This document shows positions 37,818 to 45,575 of a stretch of DNA of 64,000 nucleotides, piece after piece; the stretch's first letter is position 1, and each line of letters opens with the position of its first letter. Origin of the DNA: Maribacter ulvicola (GTDB lineage: Bacteria > Bacteroidota > Bacteroidia > Flavobacteriales > Flavobacteriaceae); the NCBI RefSeq assembly GCF_900155985.1, contig NZ_FTMA01000004.1, forward strand, positions 62,001-126,000. Reading direction: 5' to 3'. Position numbers and translations under genes: made by a program. The notes beneath the pieces were generated by a model that saw only the letters and a list, made by a program, of their open reading frames with translations, did not search any database and was not told where the DNA came from.

Positions 37818-38351
37818 TTATTGATACAGTACATACCGTGGTGGCGTAAGTCCGTTAAGCCGCATAGCAACTAACATTTGCCCTCTATGGTGTGTAATGT
37901 GGTCTGCTAAAAGCATGCTTATTTGCCGTTTAGATCGCTCCAGACCAAAATAATCTAAATGGTCATCTAGTTTGTTGGCATCAAATTCCTGTAATAGTTT
38001 AATAGCTTCACTAAATGTTTGATCAATACGTACCATCATTTCATCCTTTGTTTTGTTGGCAGGTTTAAAAATGGTATCCGTTTGGTACACGCGAGCCTCA
38101 CGACCACCTAAAAGCGATTGACTATGCCAATCTAGCGCAAAACCAATATGCATTAAATTTTCGGAGAAACTTAAAGATTCTGGGGTGACTTTATAATCAT
38201 ATTTTTCTTCTGGCATCATGTCAGCGACCAATAATAAGTATTTCCGGGAGTTCTCTAAACGCTCCACGAAATCTGATAAGAATTTGTTTTCTTGAGCTCG
38301 TAACTGGGAAGAGGTTAATAGAGACAAGGTGATGATAATGATATTTTTCAT
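37818..38351 (-). CDS. Secreted DinB-family protein
   Basis: A 177-residue protein with a signal peptide (LLTSSQLRAQ, residues 1-19) and a DinB-like four-helix bundle. His residues are at the expected metal positions (HIGFALDWHSQ in helix 2 and ADHITHHRGQ in the last helices). DinB-superfamily members include metal-dependent thiol transferases. The export signal is unusual for that superfamily but common in flavobacterial paralogues. Substrate unknown. Confidence 0.85.
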   Translation of the reverse strand: MKNIIIITLSLLTSSQLRAQENKFLSDFVERLENSRKYLLLVADMMPEEKYDYKVTPESLSFSENLMHIGFALDWHSQSLLGGREARVYQTDTIFKPANKTKDEMMVRIDQTFSEAIKLLQEFDANKLDDHLDYFGLERSKRQISMLLADHITHHRGQMLVAMRLNGLTPPRYVLYQ

Positions 38352-38382
38352 GTTGATTGATGATTTAATGAATACTACTAAT

Positions 38383-38889
38383 TTACTCTATTTGTTGCAC
38401 TGAACAGCCATTTTTGCGCTCTTCTTGGGATACTATCCAAGCATTGATTACTTTTTGGTCTAAGTCATTTTTTTCATTTGGCACTACTAGGTCTATAGTT
38501 GCAATACATTCTTTAACAATGGTATACGTTTCATGTTCCAATAAATAACCGTTTACATACACCGGGTTGTTCTCTTCCAAATTAAAAAAAGCATTGAGAT
38601 CAGCTTGTGTTTTAGAAGGTATCTTCTTTCTTAGTTGTGCAAACAAAATACCATTTGCCGTTAGGTTATAAAAATCATGAGACGCTCTTATAGGTTTATC
38701 CTTTATCACTGCTATTTCTTCAATATCTTCCTTTGAAGTGAAAACATTTATATTGACGATAATATTCGGATCAACCAAAAATATTGGGCAATGGATCTGT
38801 GTTGCTTGCGGAAGGTTATTGATTCTGTTTTGGGCTTAGGCGATAAAGGAAATTAAGAAGAAAAGGATTATGGTGAGTGGCGGTTTCAT
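38383..38889 (-). pseudogene. Secreted hypothetical protein with ochre stop after the signal peptide
   Basis: From ATG 38889 the minus strand reads a clean signal peptide (MKPPLTIILFFLISFIA), then TAA at 38838-38836. It continues in the same frame as AQNRINNLPQATQ and into a 131-residue C-terminal frame. Read through, this is a normal secreted protein of about 168 residues; a single base change (for example CAA to TAA) explains the stop. The body (LTANGILFAQLRKKIPSKTQ, VYVNGYLLEHETY) matches no family I recognise. The fragment could be translated only from a TTG at 38778 and would then lack its export signal. Confidence 0.72.
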
Positions 38890-39099
38890 GGTAGATGTAA
38901 CGGTTTGAATGAAAATTGTAAGTGATTAAAATACAATTACCGTCCGTTCTAGCTCTTAGCCAAATTTATAATTTTAGTATAGCCTTTTTATTTGATCGTC
39001 AAAGTGTAAATGTATTGGACTTTGTAATATGTACGATATTAGGGTTTCATACTTATCCTTTATTATTTTTATACCTTATTATGGTGCGTATTTTATTCA

Positions 39100-40671
39100 T
39101 CATATCGGAAAGTTTTCTCTCCTTAATTCACTTTTTTCTTGTTCGTTAAAGTTCTTTCTAATCATTTCTATTCTTGTCTGGTTTTCCTTTTTCTGTCGTA
39201 TCCAATGGTATAAATTTCCAATTATAGATTCAGGCAAAAACCAAAGACCTTCAGGGTTAAGAGTTTTGTTGTAACGAAAGGATTTCCACTCATCTGTTCT
39301 GTCTTTTTGTCGGGTTCTAATTCTACCCAAGGGACGTTCTTCATCAAAAGCCAAGTACCAAGCATCAACAATGTCTTGTTGGATTTCGTCAGGTAGTTCT
39401 TCAATCCTATCTCTTAATGCACTATTAAATCTGTTTTGGAAATTGGCTTTGTTAGGGTTTTCTCTTTCTAAAATATCGTTAATAAATCTTGTTGCAGTAT
39501 CTATTGGAGTTCTGCTTTTTGAAGATAAGTCTAGAATTTCATTTATCCTCTTCATTATGTCTAATTTCTTTCCTGATTTATTGGCTTTTTTGACTCCTTG
39601 TATCCAAGTTCCTAGACGAATACCTTTATATTCATAACGTTGACTTAATCCTATATTTTCTCCTTCATCAACTGCTTCTTGTAACAACTTTAACTTAGTG
39701 TCATTTTTCCATTCTTGCCATAATTTATGTGCATCACCAAAATAAAATTGCTCCTTTTTTAGAAAGTTTTCGTGGTCAATTGGAAGTATTTTGTTCTTGT
39801 AATATAATTTTTGTTTTAAGTACCAATTATAAAGTGAAGGATTCTTATAATCTCTTGGTACTGTTACGCTATATTTTTCTCCCTTATCACGATTTTCTGC
39901 TTTAAATTCTTTAAATAACTCAAAGAAATCAAGCCAAGAGTTTAAGTAATCTTGAGTTATCGCTGGGATATAATTCGAATCATAATTGTTTGAAAAAGGT
40001 TTTGATTCAATTTTACCAAAAGAACCTTTATCAAATTTTAGTTTCTTTCTTTTAGCAAAAGTTTCTTTATTCGACTTTACAAATTCAAACTCAGCATTTG
40101 TTTTCGATTCAGGCCATATAAACCCTGATTCTTCCAAGTCTTTTAAAACTTTTTGTGTAAGTTTTAGTACGTTCTTATCTGTACCATTCAGAATAGGCTC
40201 GAAATATTCTTTAAATTGTCTAATTAACTTTTTACCTTGCTGATTAGTCTTTGAGAATTCAAAAAATGTAGACGCTTCTATATTGTCAAATAGACCAAAA
40301 CTTGTTAAGTTTGAAGAACCTGTAATAAATCGATAATTATGTTTTCCTTGAAAAAAATAGATTTTGGGATGAAACATTATTTGGTCTTCTGTACAGAAAA
40401 TCCAAGTTTCAATATTGTTATCGATTAAAAACTGAAGAGCTTCTCTAGAAGTCCCTTTTGGTACAATCCCAAGATAGAACTTTAAAGACTTAAACTTCTT
40501 TGAAGCTTCAAGCAGTTCTTTCTTAATTCGGTTAATCCCTGACATTTTTGTAAATGCAGAGAATCCAACAAAAGATGAGTAATCATCATTTTTAAAGGAA
40601 TCAATCATAAAGTGTCCAACCGTATTGGTATGGTCTTTATGAAGTCCGTGACCTAAAAATTCTACTCTCAT
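39100..40671 (-). CDS. PLD-type nuclease fused to helicase-associated-like DNA-binding repeats
   Basis: A 523-residue protein. Residues ~1-180 form a phospholipase-D-type catalytic domain with one HxK half (MFHPKIYFFQGKHNYRFITGSSNLTSFG), so activity would need dimerisation. Residues ~240-385 contain two segments matching the helicase-associated domain pattern W-x-L-x-Y ... VP ... LGTW ... K: LDFFELFKEF..VTVPRDY..LYNWYLKQK and LWQEWKNDT..RYEYKGIRLGTWIQGVKKA. The C-terminus (~390-523) is helical and unassigned. PLD nucleases of this kind occur in restriction and anti-phage systems. No methylase or helicase partner is nearby. The gene is notably A/T-rich and sits in the accessory region. Confidence 0.72.
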   Translation of the reverse strand: MRVEFLGHGLHKDHTNTVGHFMIDSFKNDDYSSFVGFSAFTKMSGINRIKKELLEASKKFKSLKFYLGIVPKGTSREALQFLIDNNIETWIFCTEDQIMFHPKIYFFQGKHNYRFITGSSNLTSFGLFDNIEASTFFEFSKTNQQGKKLIRQFKEYFEPILNGTDKNVLKLTQKVLKDLEESGFIWPESKTNAEFEFVKSNKETFAKRKKLKFDKGSFGKIESKPFSNNYDSNYIPAITQDYLNSWLDFFELFKEFKAENRDKGEKYSVTVPRDYKNPSLYNWYLKQKLYYKNKILPIDHENFLKKEQFYFGDAHKLWQEWKNDTKLKLLQEAVDEGENIGLSQRYEYKGIRLGTWIQGVKKANKSGKKLDIMKRINEILDLSSKSRTPIDTATRFINDILERENPNKANFQNRFNSALRDRIEELPDEIQQDIVDAWYLAFDEERPLGRIRTRQKDRTDEWKSFRYNKTLNPEGLWFLPESIIGNLYHWIRQKKENQTRIEMIRKNFNEQEKSELRRENFPI

Positions 40672-40822
40672 TTCTTTTTTTTATATGTACTACAACGTAT
40701 CAGTAAGTTTACAAATACACATATTCATGAATATTTAGGTAATGTGTAATGGTTTCGTCTAAATTGCTGGGGTAGTGCACTTTACATGACACTGCAATAT
40801 AAAGAAGTTACGGTATGTTTTA

Positions 40823-40853
40823 TTACGGGTTTCCGTAAAACGGTCAGAAAAAT
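40823..40853. repeat. 31-base exact repeat with TTACGG/CCGTAA hairpin (copy 1)
   Basis: The block starts TTACGGGTTTCCGTAA, a 6-bp inverted repeat with a GTTT loop, then AACGGTCAGAAAAAT. An identical 31-base copy lies at 41953-41983. It opens the larger duplicated unit flanking the lipoprotein gene. Confidence 0.85.
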
Positions 40854-40913
40854 TGAAAGTGATTAACTGCGCTGATTATGAGAAGATTATAATTGAGAGT
40901 AGAGCGTCTAAGA

Positions 40914-41076
40914 ATCCAACCCTTTGGTCCCCTCACAAGAGGGGAGGTTTTGGTTTTTGTTTGCAATTTTTTTGGGTTGAGAGATTTGTTTCTTTAAAAG
41001 TTACTTCGTCTATTTTACCTTAAATGTTTATTCAAAGTCAGAAACTGTTCCCCTCTTGGGAGGGGCTGGGCGGGTG
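40914..41076. repeat. GC-rich inverted-repeat element E1
   Basis: A 163-base element in otherwise A/T-rich DNA. Arm 1 contains the hairpin CCCCTC-ACAA-GAGGGG (40929-40944) and arm 2 CCCCTC-TTGG-GAGGGG (41050-41065). Over about 30 bases the two arms are imperfect inverted copies of each other, like terminal inverted repeats of a MITE. Its inner part is shared with E3 (GTTACTTCGTCTATTTTACC-type block from about 41000). The minus-strand lipoprotein gene ends 29 bases beyond arm 2. Confidence 0.8.
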
Positions 41077-41104
41077 TTTTAGGTTAGTGCGCTGTTTTAG
41101 CAAA

Positions 41105-41803
41105 TTAATTTCTCATTTCGGTTACTAACTGTTTTGTAGCATTTTTTATAAAAATTTCTAATTCATTTCTTTCTACTCCTTCGTAACCTTTTTTATCATC
41201 ATTTGCTTTCTTCTCCCTCTCTCTTCGTAGTTCGCTCATAGATTTAGAAATTACACACCCGTTTGTGCATGGAGTGTAATTAAATTTATAAACGCCGGCG
41301 AATTCATTTGAATTTATCACAACTACTTTGAATTCAACCGATGCCCCATATTTTTGGTAAGAGTGTGACAATTCAATTCTTTCTCGATTTTTTTGGTCAT
41401 AATATTTATTAGTTTCATACATGACTTGAGGATTTAATTTAGTTAATTCAATAATTAAGTCAGTATCAGATTTTTCTTTAAGTTGTTTATAATCAATATT
41501 ATTTTCATCATTTTCTATAATCTGATTAAATAGTTGTCTGTCTCTAACTATAAATCCACTTGATAAAAGTTGATTTTCGATTGCATTAAAAAGATAATCA
41601 TTATTGTCTTCTTCTGTAACGTTCATTGAAGATTCATTAACTCTTAAAACAACTTTTGGGTTTTTGTTTTCATTTAAAAAATGTTTCAATGATTCTGTTC
41701 GTATGATATCGTCGTCTTTTTGAGAGAACTTAAGTGTCTTAGTCACTGCGCAGTTTGTAAGGAGCAAACAGGAAAGAGCTAATAAATAATAGTGATTTTT
41801 CAT
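41105..41803 (-). CDS. Hypothetical lipoprotein between duplicated repeat units
   Basis: The ATG at 41803 starts the lipoprotein signal (NHYYLLALSCLLLTNC, acylated Cys near residue 18) and gives 232 residues. The mature domain (LFNAIENQLLSSGFIVRDRQLFNQII, DTDLIIELTKLNPQVM) resembles the fold of CsgG/LpoB-like periplasmic lipoproteins, but the match is by pattern only. A CxxxC (YTPCTNGCVIS) near the end may form a disulphide. The gene is enclosed by two direct copies of the repeat unit (40823-41076 and 41953-42330). Confidence 0.7.
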   Translation of the reverse strand: MKNHYYLLALSCLLLTNCAVTKTLKFSQKDDDIIRTESLKHFLNENKNPKVVLRVNESSMNVTEEDNNDYLFNAIENQLLSSGFIVRDRQLFNQIIENDENNIDYKQLKEKSDTDLIIELTKLNPQVMYETNKYYDQKNRERIELSHSYQKYGASVEFKVVVINSNEFAGVYKFNYTPCTNGCVISKSMSELRREREKKANDDKKGYEGVERNELEIFIKNATKQLVTEMRN

Positions 41804-41952
41804 TTTAATTTCTGTTTTAATAGTTTCAATAATATTTATGGATATAAGCACCGAAATAGATTTCAGTGTTATTTAGACATTTTGAAAAAACTCAGTAAAA
41901 GGAGTTAATCTCTTTTGTACCCGCAAAATAAAGACCTTCAATTTGCATTTTC

Positions 41953-41983
41953 TTACGGGTTTCCGTAAAACGGTCAGAAAAAT
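41953..41983. repeat. 31-base exact repeat with TTACGG/CCGTAA hairpin (copy 2)
   Basis: Identical over 31 bases to 40823-40853. Further homology follows in both copies (ATAATTGAGA-TAGAGC-TCTAAGAA leading to arm 1), so the repeat unit is longer than this exact core. Confidence 0.85.
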
Positions 41984-42040
41984 ATTTAGGTTGCCTGCTA
42001 TGGGGCGTGGAGGTTTATAATTGAGAATAGAGCATCTAAG

Positions 42041-42330
42041 AACCCACCCCTTTGATCCCTTCACAAGAGGGGATGTTTTCGTTTATGATTGTGGGTTTTT
42101 TGCTTGCTTGGGAGTTTCGTTTCAACAACAGCTATTTGGTATGTTTTATCTAATTAATATCATACAGGTCAGAATCTGTTCCCCTGCCTAGAGTAGAGGT
42201 TTTCGTTTATGATTGAGGATTTTTTGCTTGCTTGGGAATTTGGTTTTTATAGGAGTTACTTCTTCTTTATCTAAAAAGCTTATTTCAAGTCAGAATCTGT
42301 TCCCCTCTCGGGAGGGGCTAGGGGTGGGTT
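42041..42330. repeat. GC-rich inverted-repeat element E2 with an internal partial copy
   Basis: Arm 1 at 42041-42074 (AACCCACCCCTTTG then CACAAGAGGGG); arm 2 at 42298-42330 with CCCCTC-TCGG-GAGGGG (42302-42317) and GGCTAGGGGTGGGTT. Between them a partial copy (42168-42235) repeats GTCAGAATCTGTTCCCCT and the phrase TTTTTTGCTTGCTTGGGA twice, showing an internal duplication. The next minus-strand gene stops at 42333, touching arm 2. Confidence 0.8.
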
Positions 42331-42332
42331 CT

Positions 42333-42557
42333 TTATTCTATAATTTCATAGTCAATACTAAGTTTTCTAAAAGCTCTTAAAGCTGAACCGGAGTTTTTAT
42401 CGCCGATTTCAATATCTACCGCATCACCTTCTAACAATATATCTGTAAGTTCACTGGCGAGCGAATCACTAATGTTCAATGAAATCTCGGAAATACATTG
42501 CGCTATCGCTCTTTTGTCCGGTTTTGCTGCATCACATGATAATAAGTTTAATTTCAT
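42333..42557 (-). CDS. Small hypothetical protein
   Basis: A 74-residue cytosolic protein. It has a helix-rich start (KPDKRAIAQCISEISLNISDSLASELTDILL) and an alpha/beta end (GSALRAFRKLSIDYEIIE) that faintly recalls the ribosomal L7/L12 C-terminal fold. No family is recognised. The stop codon abuts arm 2 of E2. The lack of overlap with other genes and normal amino-acid composition favour a real gene. Confidence 0.6.
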   Translation of the reverse strand: MKLNLLSCDAAKPDKRAIAQCISEISLNISDSLASELTDILLEGDAVDIEIGDKNSGSALRAFRKLSIDYEIIE

Positions 42558-42763
42558 AGTTATAATTTATACATGCAAGATACCAGTGTTGGGAGAGGTA
42601 ATGCGTATTGGTATGTAATTATTCAATTTTGGTCATCTATTGTTCCCTTTTTTTTTTTGGGAGGGCATCGGGCTAGGTCATTTGTGAGTTGGAATAATGT
42701 ATGCATAATCGTGTTTTAGAACTTGGTGAGGGCTACTTTGTTTTTAAACCCTGAACACCTACG

Positions 42764-42930
42764 AACCCATCCCTTTGGTCCTCTCCCTAGAGGAGAGGCT
42801 TTCGTTTCTGATGTGAGTTTTTTAGCGAGTAAAGATTTTGGTTTATAAAAATGTTACATCGTCTATATTACCTTAAATGTTTAATCAAAATCAGTATCTG
42901 TTCCCCTCTGAGGATAGGCTAGGGGTGGAT
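42764..42930. repeat. GC-rich inverted-repeat element E3, overlapping the DUF559 gene end
   Basis: Arm 1 at 42764-42799 (GAACCCATCCCTTTGG, then CTCTCCCTAGAGGAGAG); arm 2 at 42897-42930 (CTGTTCCCCTCTGAGGATAG, then GGGGTGGATT). The inner block is nearly identical to that of E1. Arm 2 supplies the last ~13 codons and stop of the minus-strand DUF559 gene. Confidence 0.78.
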
Positions 42931-43298
42931 TCTTGTTCTAATTTCTCAATTAATTGTTTTAACTCATTAATAACTAACGGCAAGTTATTTTTTACATCAG
43001 TATCTAAAAACCTTACAGCAGTTATACCAAATGATTCAAGACGAGTTTGTCTTCGTTTGTCTTTTTCTGGATGCCCTGGCTTAAAATGAATACTGCCGTC
43101 TACCTCGATTGCTAGCTGAAGGTCTTTGCAATAAAAGTCAACAATATACTGGTCAATAGGTATTTGTCTACTAAACCTCTGACCCAAGTTTCTACCTTTA
43201 ATTTCTCGCCATAGGGCAATTTCACCAAAGGTCATGTTGTTTCGTAATTCCTTAGCATACACAACTAAATAAGGATGGTATGGTATAATCTTTCTCAT
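42891..43298 (-). CDS. DUF559/Vsr-like endonuclease domain protein
   Basis: The ATG at 43298 is chosen over an upstream GTG; 135 residues. It matches DUF559: RNNMTFGEIALWREIKGRNLGQRFSRQ, PIDQYIVDFYCKDLQLAIEVDGSIH, RQTRLESFGITAVRFLDTDV. The catalytic pattern is that of the Vsr/PD-(D/E)XK fold (E in TFGE, D in YIVDFY, E-D in AIEVDG). DUF559 proteins are probable DNA nickases or endonucleases of unknown role. The C-terminal tail (QESTPSLSSEGNRY) is encoded by arm 2 of repeat element E3, so the gene end was recruited from the repeat. Confidence 0.85.
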   Translation of the reverse strand: MRKIIPYHPYLVVYAKELRNNMTFGEIALWREIKGRNLGQRFSRQIPIDQYIVDFYCKDLQLAIEVDGSIHFKPGHPEKDKRRQTRLESFGITAVRFLDTDVKNNLPLVINELKQLIEKLEQESTPSLSSEGNRY

Positions 43299-43368
43299 CT
43301 TTGACACTAACTCGTTATTCCTTATTTAAATAGATAGTTATGGGTTTTGTGTAATTATTACTTGAATT

Positions 43369-44643
43369 TTATTTTTCATTCTTATAAATAATTCCGTTTT
43401 TCATAACAAACTTCACATTCTCTAAAGTAGAAATATCATCAATAGGGTTTGCATCTACTGCAATAATATCTGCCAGTAAACCTTCTTTAATTTCGCCACG
43501 ATCAGTAAGTCCTAGCATTTCTGCACTATTTGTGGTGGCGGTTTTAATTGCTTCTTTAGCGCTCATGCCGCATTCCATCAATGCTGTGAATTCAATGGCA
43601 TTTTTACCGTGAGGTATAATAGGAGTGTCCGTACCAAAAGCAATTTTGACATCTGCTTTTATAGTTTTTATAAGGTTTTGTTTGGCAATAGGCATTACAT
43701 AGTTTGCTTTGCCTGCCATTACGGGATCCATTTTATCTATCATAGGTTCTATGATAGTAGCTAGACCTCTTGTTGGAACTAAATACACACCTTTTTCTTT
43801 CATTAGTTGAATGCCTTCATCATCTATAATTGATCCGTGTTCAATAGAATAGACACCAGCTCTTATTGCTTCTTTAATACCCTAGGTACCATGTGCGTGG
43901 GCAGCTACTTTAATATGATGTCTAGAGGCTTCATCTACAATGGTTTTCATTTCTTCGTTGCTTAGCTGTTGAGCTCCGATGGCATCTTCCATAGAAAGAA
44001 CACCTGCAGTAGCATGCATTTTAATAAATTTCGCACCATGTTTGATTTGATATCTTACAGCCTCAATAGCATCATATTTTCCATTGATGATTCCGTCGTT
44101 AGGTCCGACAGTTACTAATCCTTCAGCTAAACCCAAAGAAATATCACCGTGTCCGCCATTTATAGAAATCATATGACCCGATGGAATAATTCTAGGTGCA
44201 GCAATCATCCCTTTGTCTGAAGCTTCGGAAACCGCAACATCGATAAGTTCTGGAGTAATATGTAATTGCCCTATACTTCTTATTGTAGTGAAACCTGCCA
44301 TTAGTGTTTTTTCGGCATTGACCACAGCCCTAACAGTTCCTTGACTAGCACTTTCTTTATAGACATAATCCCAACTACCTTTAAAATCGCCATCTAAATG
44401 CACGTGCATATCCATAAGCCCCGGTAATAGTATCTTGCCCGTTAGATCCACTGTTTGAATACCTTTAGGTAGGACCTTCGGATTAATGGATTTTATAACT
44501 CCATTTTCAGTATGAATATAAGCAGGAGAGATTATTTTACCTGTTCTAACATCTAAATACGAATCTGCTTTGATCACTATAGATTGGGCATGAATAGAAA
44601 TTATAGAAGTGAACAATAGTACTAGTAATAAGAGGTTTTTCAT
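43369..44643 (-). pseudogene. Secreted metal-dependent amidohydrolase broken by one amber stop
   Basis: A signal peptide (LLLVLLFTSIISIHAQ) starts a frame that runs to TAG at 43884-43882, in the middle of the family motif AAHAHGT(stop)GIKEAIRAG. It then continues in the same frame to 43369; read through, it is 424 residues with that one stop. Homologues have a Glu there (GAG), so a single G-to-T change explains it. All metal ligands remain: HVH (MDMHVHLDG), a candidate carboxylated Lys (AKFIKMHATAG), His in AAHAHG and SIEHGS, and Asp in AFGTDTP. This is the imidazolonepropionase/prolidase-like branch. The downstream half could start at an internal ATG but would lack half the barrel. Confidence 0.82.
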
Positions 44644-44759
44644 TTGATATATTTGATTTTGATGGTCTTTGTTTGAGCTGGATCATTTTATATGAAAGTA
44701 GTGAAAATTAGTTGTTTACGTTGCTTTTTTTATTGAATAAGTATGTGAATATTATCGCA

Positions 44760-44807
44760 GCACCCACTCCCTTTGTTGCACTCTCTTGAGGGGCTAGGCT
44801 TGGGTTG
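44760..44807. repeat. Degenerate short inverted-repeat element E4
   Basis: CACCCACTCCCTTTG followed within about 10 bases by CTCTTGAGGGGCTAGGCTTG: both arm motifs of E1-E3 are present, but the inner block is lost. It lies about 90 bases beyond the 3' end of the next minus-strand gene, like the other copies. Confidence 0.6.
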
Positions 44808-44840
44808 GTTGTTGGTTCCAAAGATTATCAAAAACAAAAA

Positions 44841-44874
44841 AAACCGCTTTAAAGAAATGTCTTTAAAGCGGTTT
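44841..44874 (-). terminator. Intrinsic terminator after the PepSY pseudogene
   Basis: A perfect 14-bp stem (44841-44854 and 44861-44874, core ACCGCTTTAAAG) with an AAATGT loop. The A-rich flank from 44830 forms the U tract on the minus strand. Confidence 0.82.
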
Positions 44875-44898
44875 TAATATCAATTGATGTTTATCTAT

Positions 44899-45404
44899 TT
44901 ATACAAAGAGCAAAATAATGGTTAGCACAATACCACCTAACGAGAAATACAGTCCTTTTTTAAACACGGTAGTTTTTGGCATAAACCTCCAAAAAAATGA
45001 GACTACGAAGAATAATAGTGATAGTCCGAAAAATATGTTTAGAAAATACACGGGACTATTGGTGGTTACCTTGTGTAGGTGTTCCATTTTATCTAAAATA
45101 AAAGGAAGCTCCATCTTTTTTGTAGTAGCTTTACCGGTTGCAGTATGGTACTCACCTTGTTTAAGTAAATAACATCATCTTCTATTTTCTCGGGTTTTAC
45201 GCCTCCTTTAATTCTTAATGCCCTACTAAGTTCACCAGCTTCTAAATTTGGCTTTAACTGTTGTTCTATGATTTTTTCGCTTTTTAGAAAACCTGTATTT
45301 CTATAGATCATTATAATTCGGCAAATGGAATACATTGCCATTATACCAGCTTAAAAGAAGCCTAGATAAGGGTGAATAATTCTCATGCGTAAACTTGTGG
45401 TCAT
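44899..45404 (-). pseudogene. PepSY-type membrane protein with nonsense and frameshift lesions
   Basis: From ATG 45404 (a second ATG is at 45386) the minus strand reads RIIHPYLGFF, then TAA (45353-45351), then AGIMAMYSICRIIMIYRNTG in the same frame. This gives the first transmembrane helix of a PepSY-associated protein, with Leu (TTA) expected at the stop. The frame then ends because an AAAA run near 45165 has lost one base. Restoring it joins DDVIYL to KQGEYHTATGKATTKKMELP and on to HLHK and the two final helices (FLNIFFGLSLLFFVVSFF, GLYFSLGGIVLTIILLFV). Two independent lesions make a real pseudogene likely. Confidence 0.72.
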
Positions 45405-45511
45405 TCGCATTCTATATTTTTTAATCGTTGGTGTTCTATGTGCAGAACAGCCATCTATTTTTAGAAAGGACTGGGACAGCTTTTGTGATAAAAGGTTTAA
45501 TGGAAAGTACC

Positions 45512-45549
45512 TAAAAAAGAAAACCCCAAAGAGAAAAATCTCTTTGGGG
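45512..45549 (-). terminator. Intrinsic terminator of the TIM-barrel isomerase gene
   Basis: A perfect 10-bp stem (CCCCAAAGAG at 45524-45533, CTCTTTGGGG at 45540-45549) with a 6-base loop. The A-rich stretch 45512-45523 provides the minus-strand U tract. Confidence 0.82.
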
Positions 45550-45575
45550 CTGTCTCCGTTGGTTGGTTGTTGTAT

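Noticed and set aside
38922-39274. Two overlapping plus-strand frames with hydrophobic stretches
   Set aside because: They run into the 3' end of the PLD gene in antisense, have no conserved features, and F/I-rich translation is expected from A/T-rich DNA.
39100-40671. PLD gene as DrmC of a DISARM system
   Set aside because: No helicase, methylase or other drm gene is adjacent; only the PLD domain is shared.
41873-42064. A 63-codon minus-strand frame
   Set aside because: It is mostly the repeat unit and the start of E2 read backwards; no protein feature.
40823-42930. Spaced repeats considered as a CRISPR array
   Set aside because: Copies are few, unequal in length and spacing, self-complementary, and no cas gene is present.
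38836-45353. Stop-codon reassignment as an explanation for in-frame TAA and TAG
   Set aside because: TAA and TAG both end many intact genes in this window, and the affected frames are confined to one region, one with an added frameshift.
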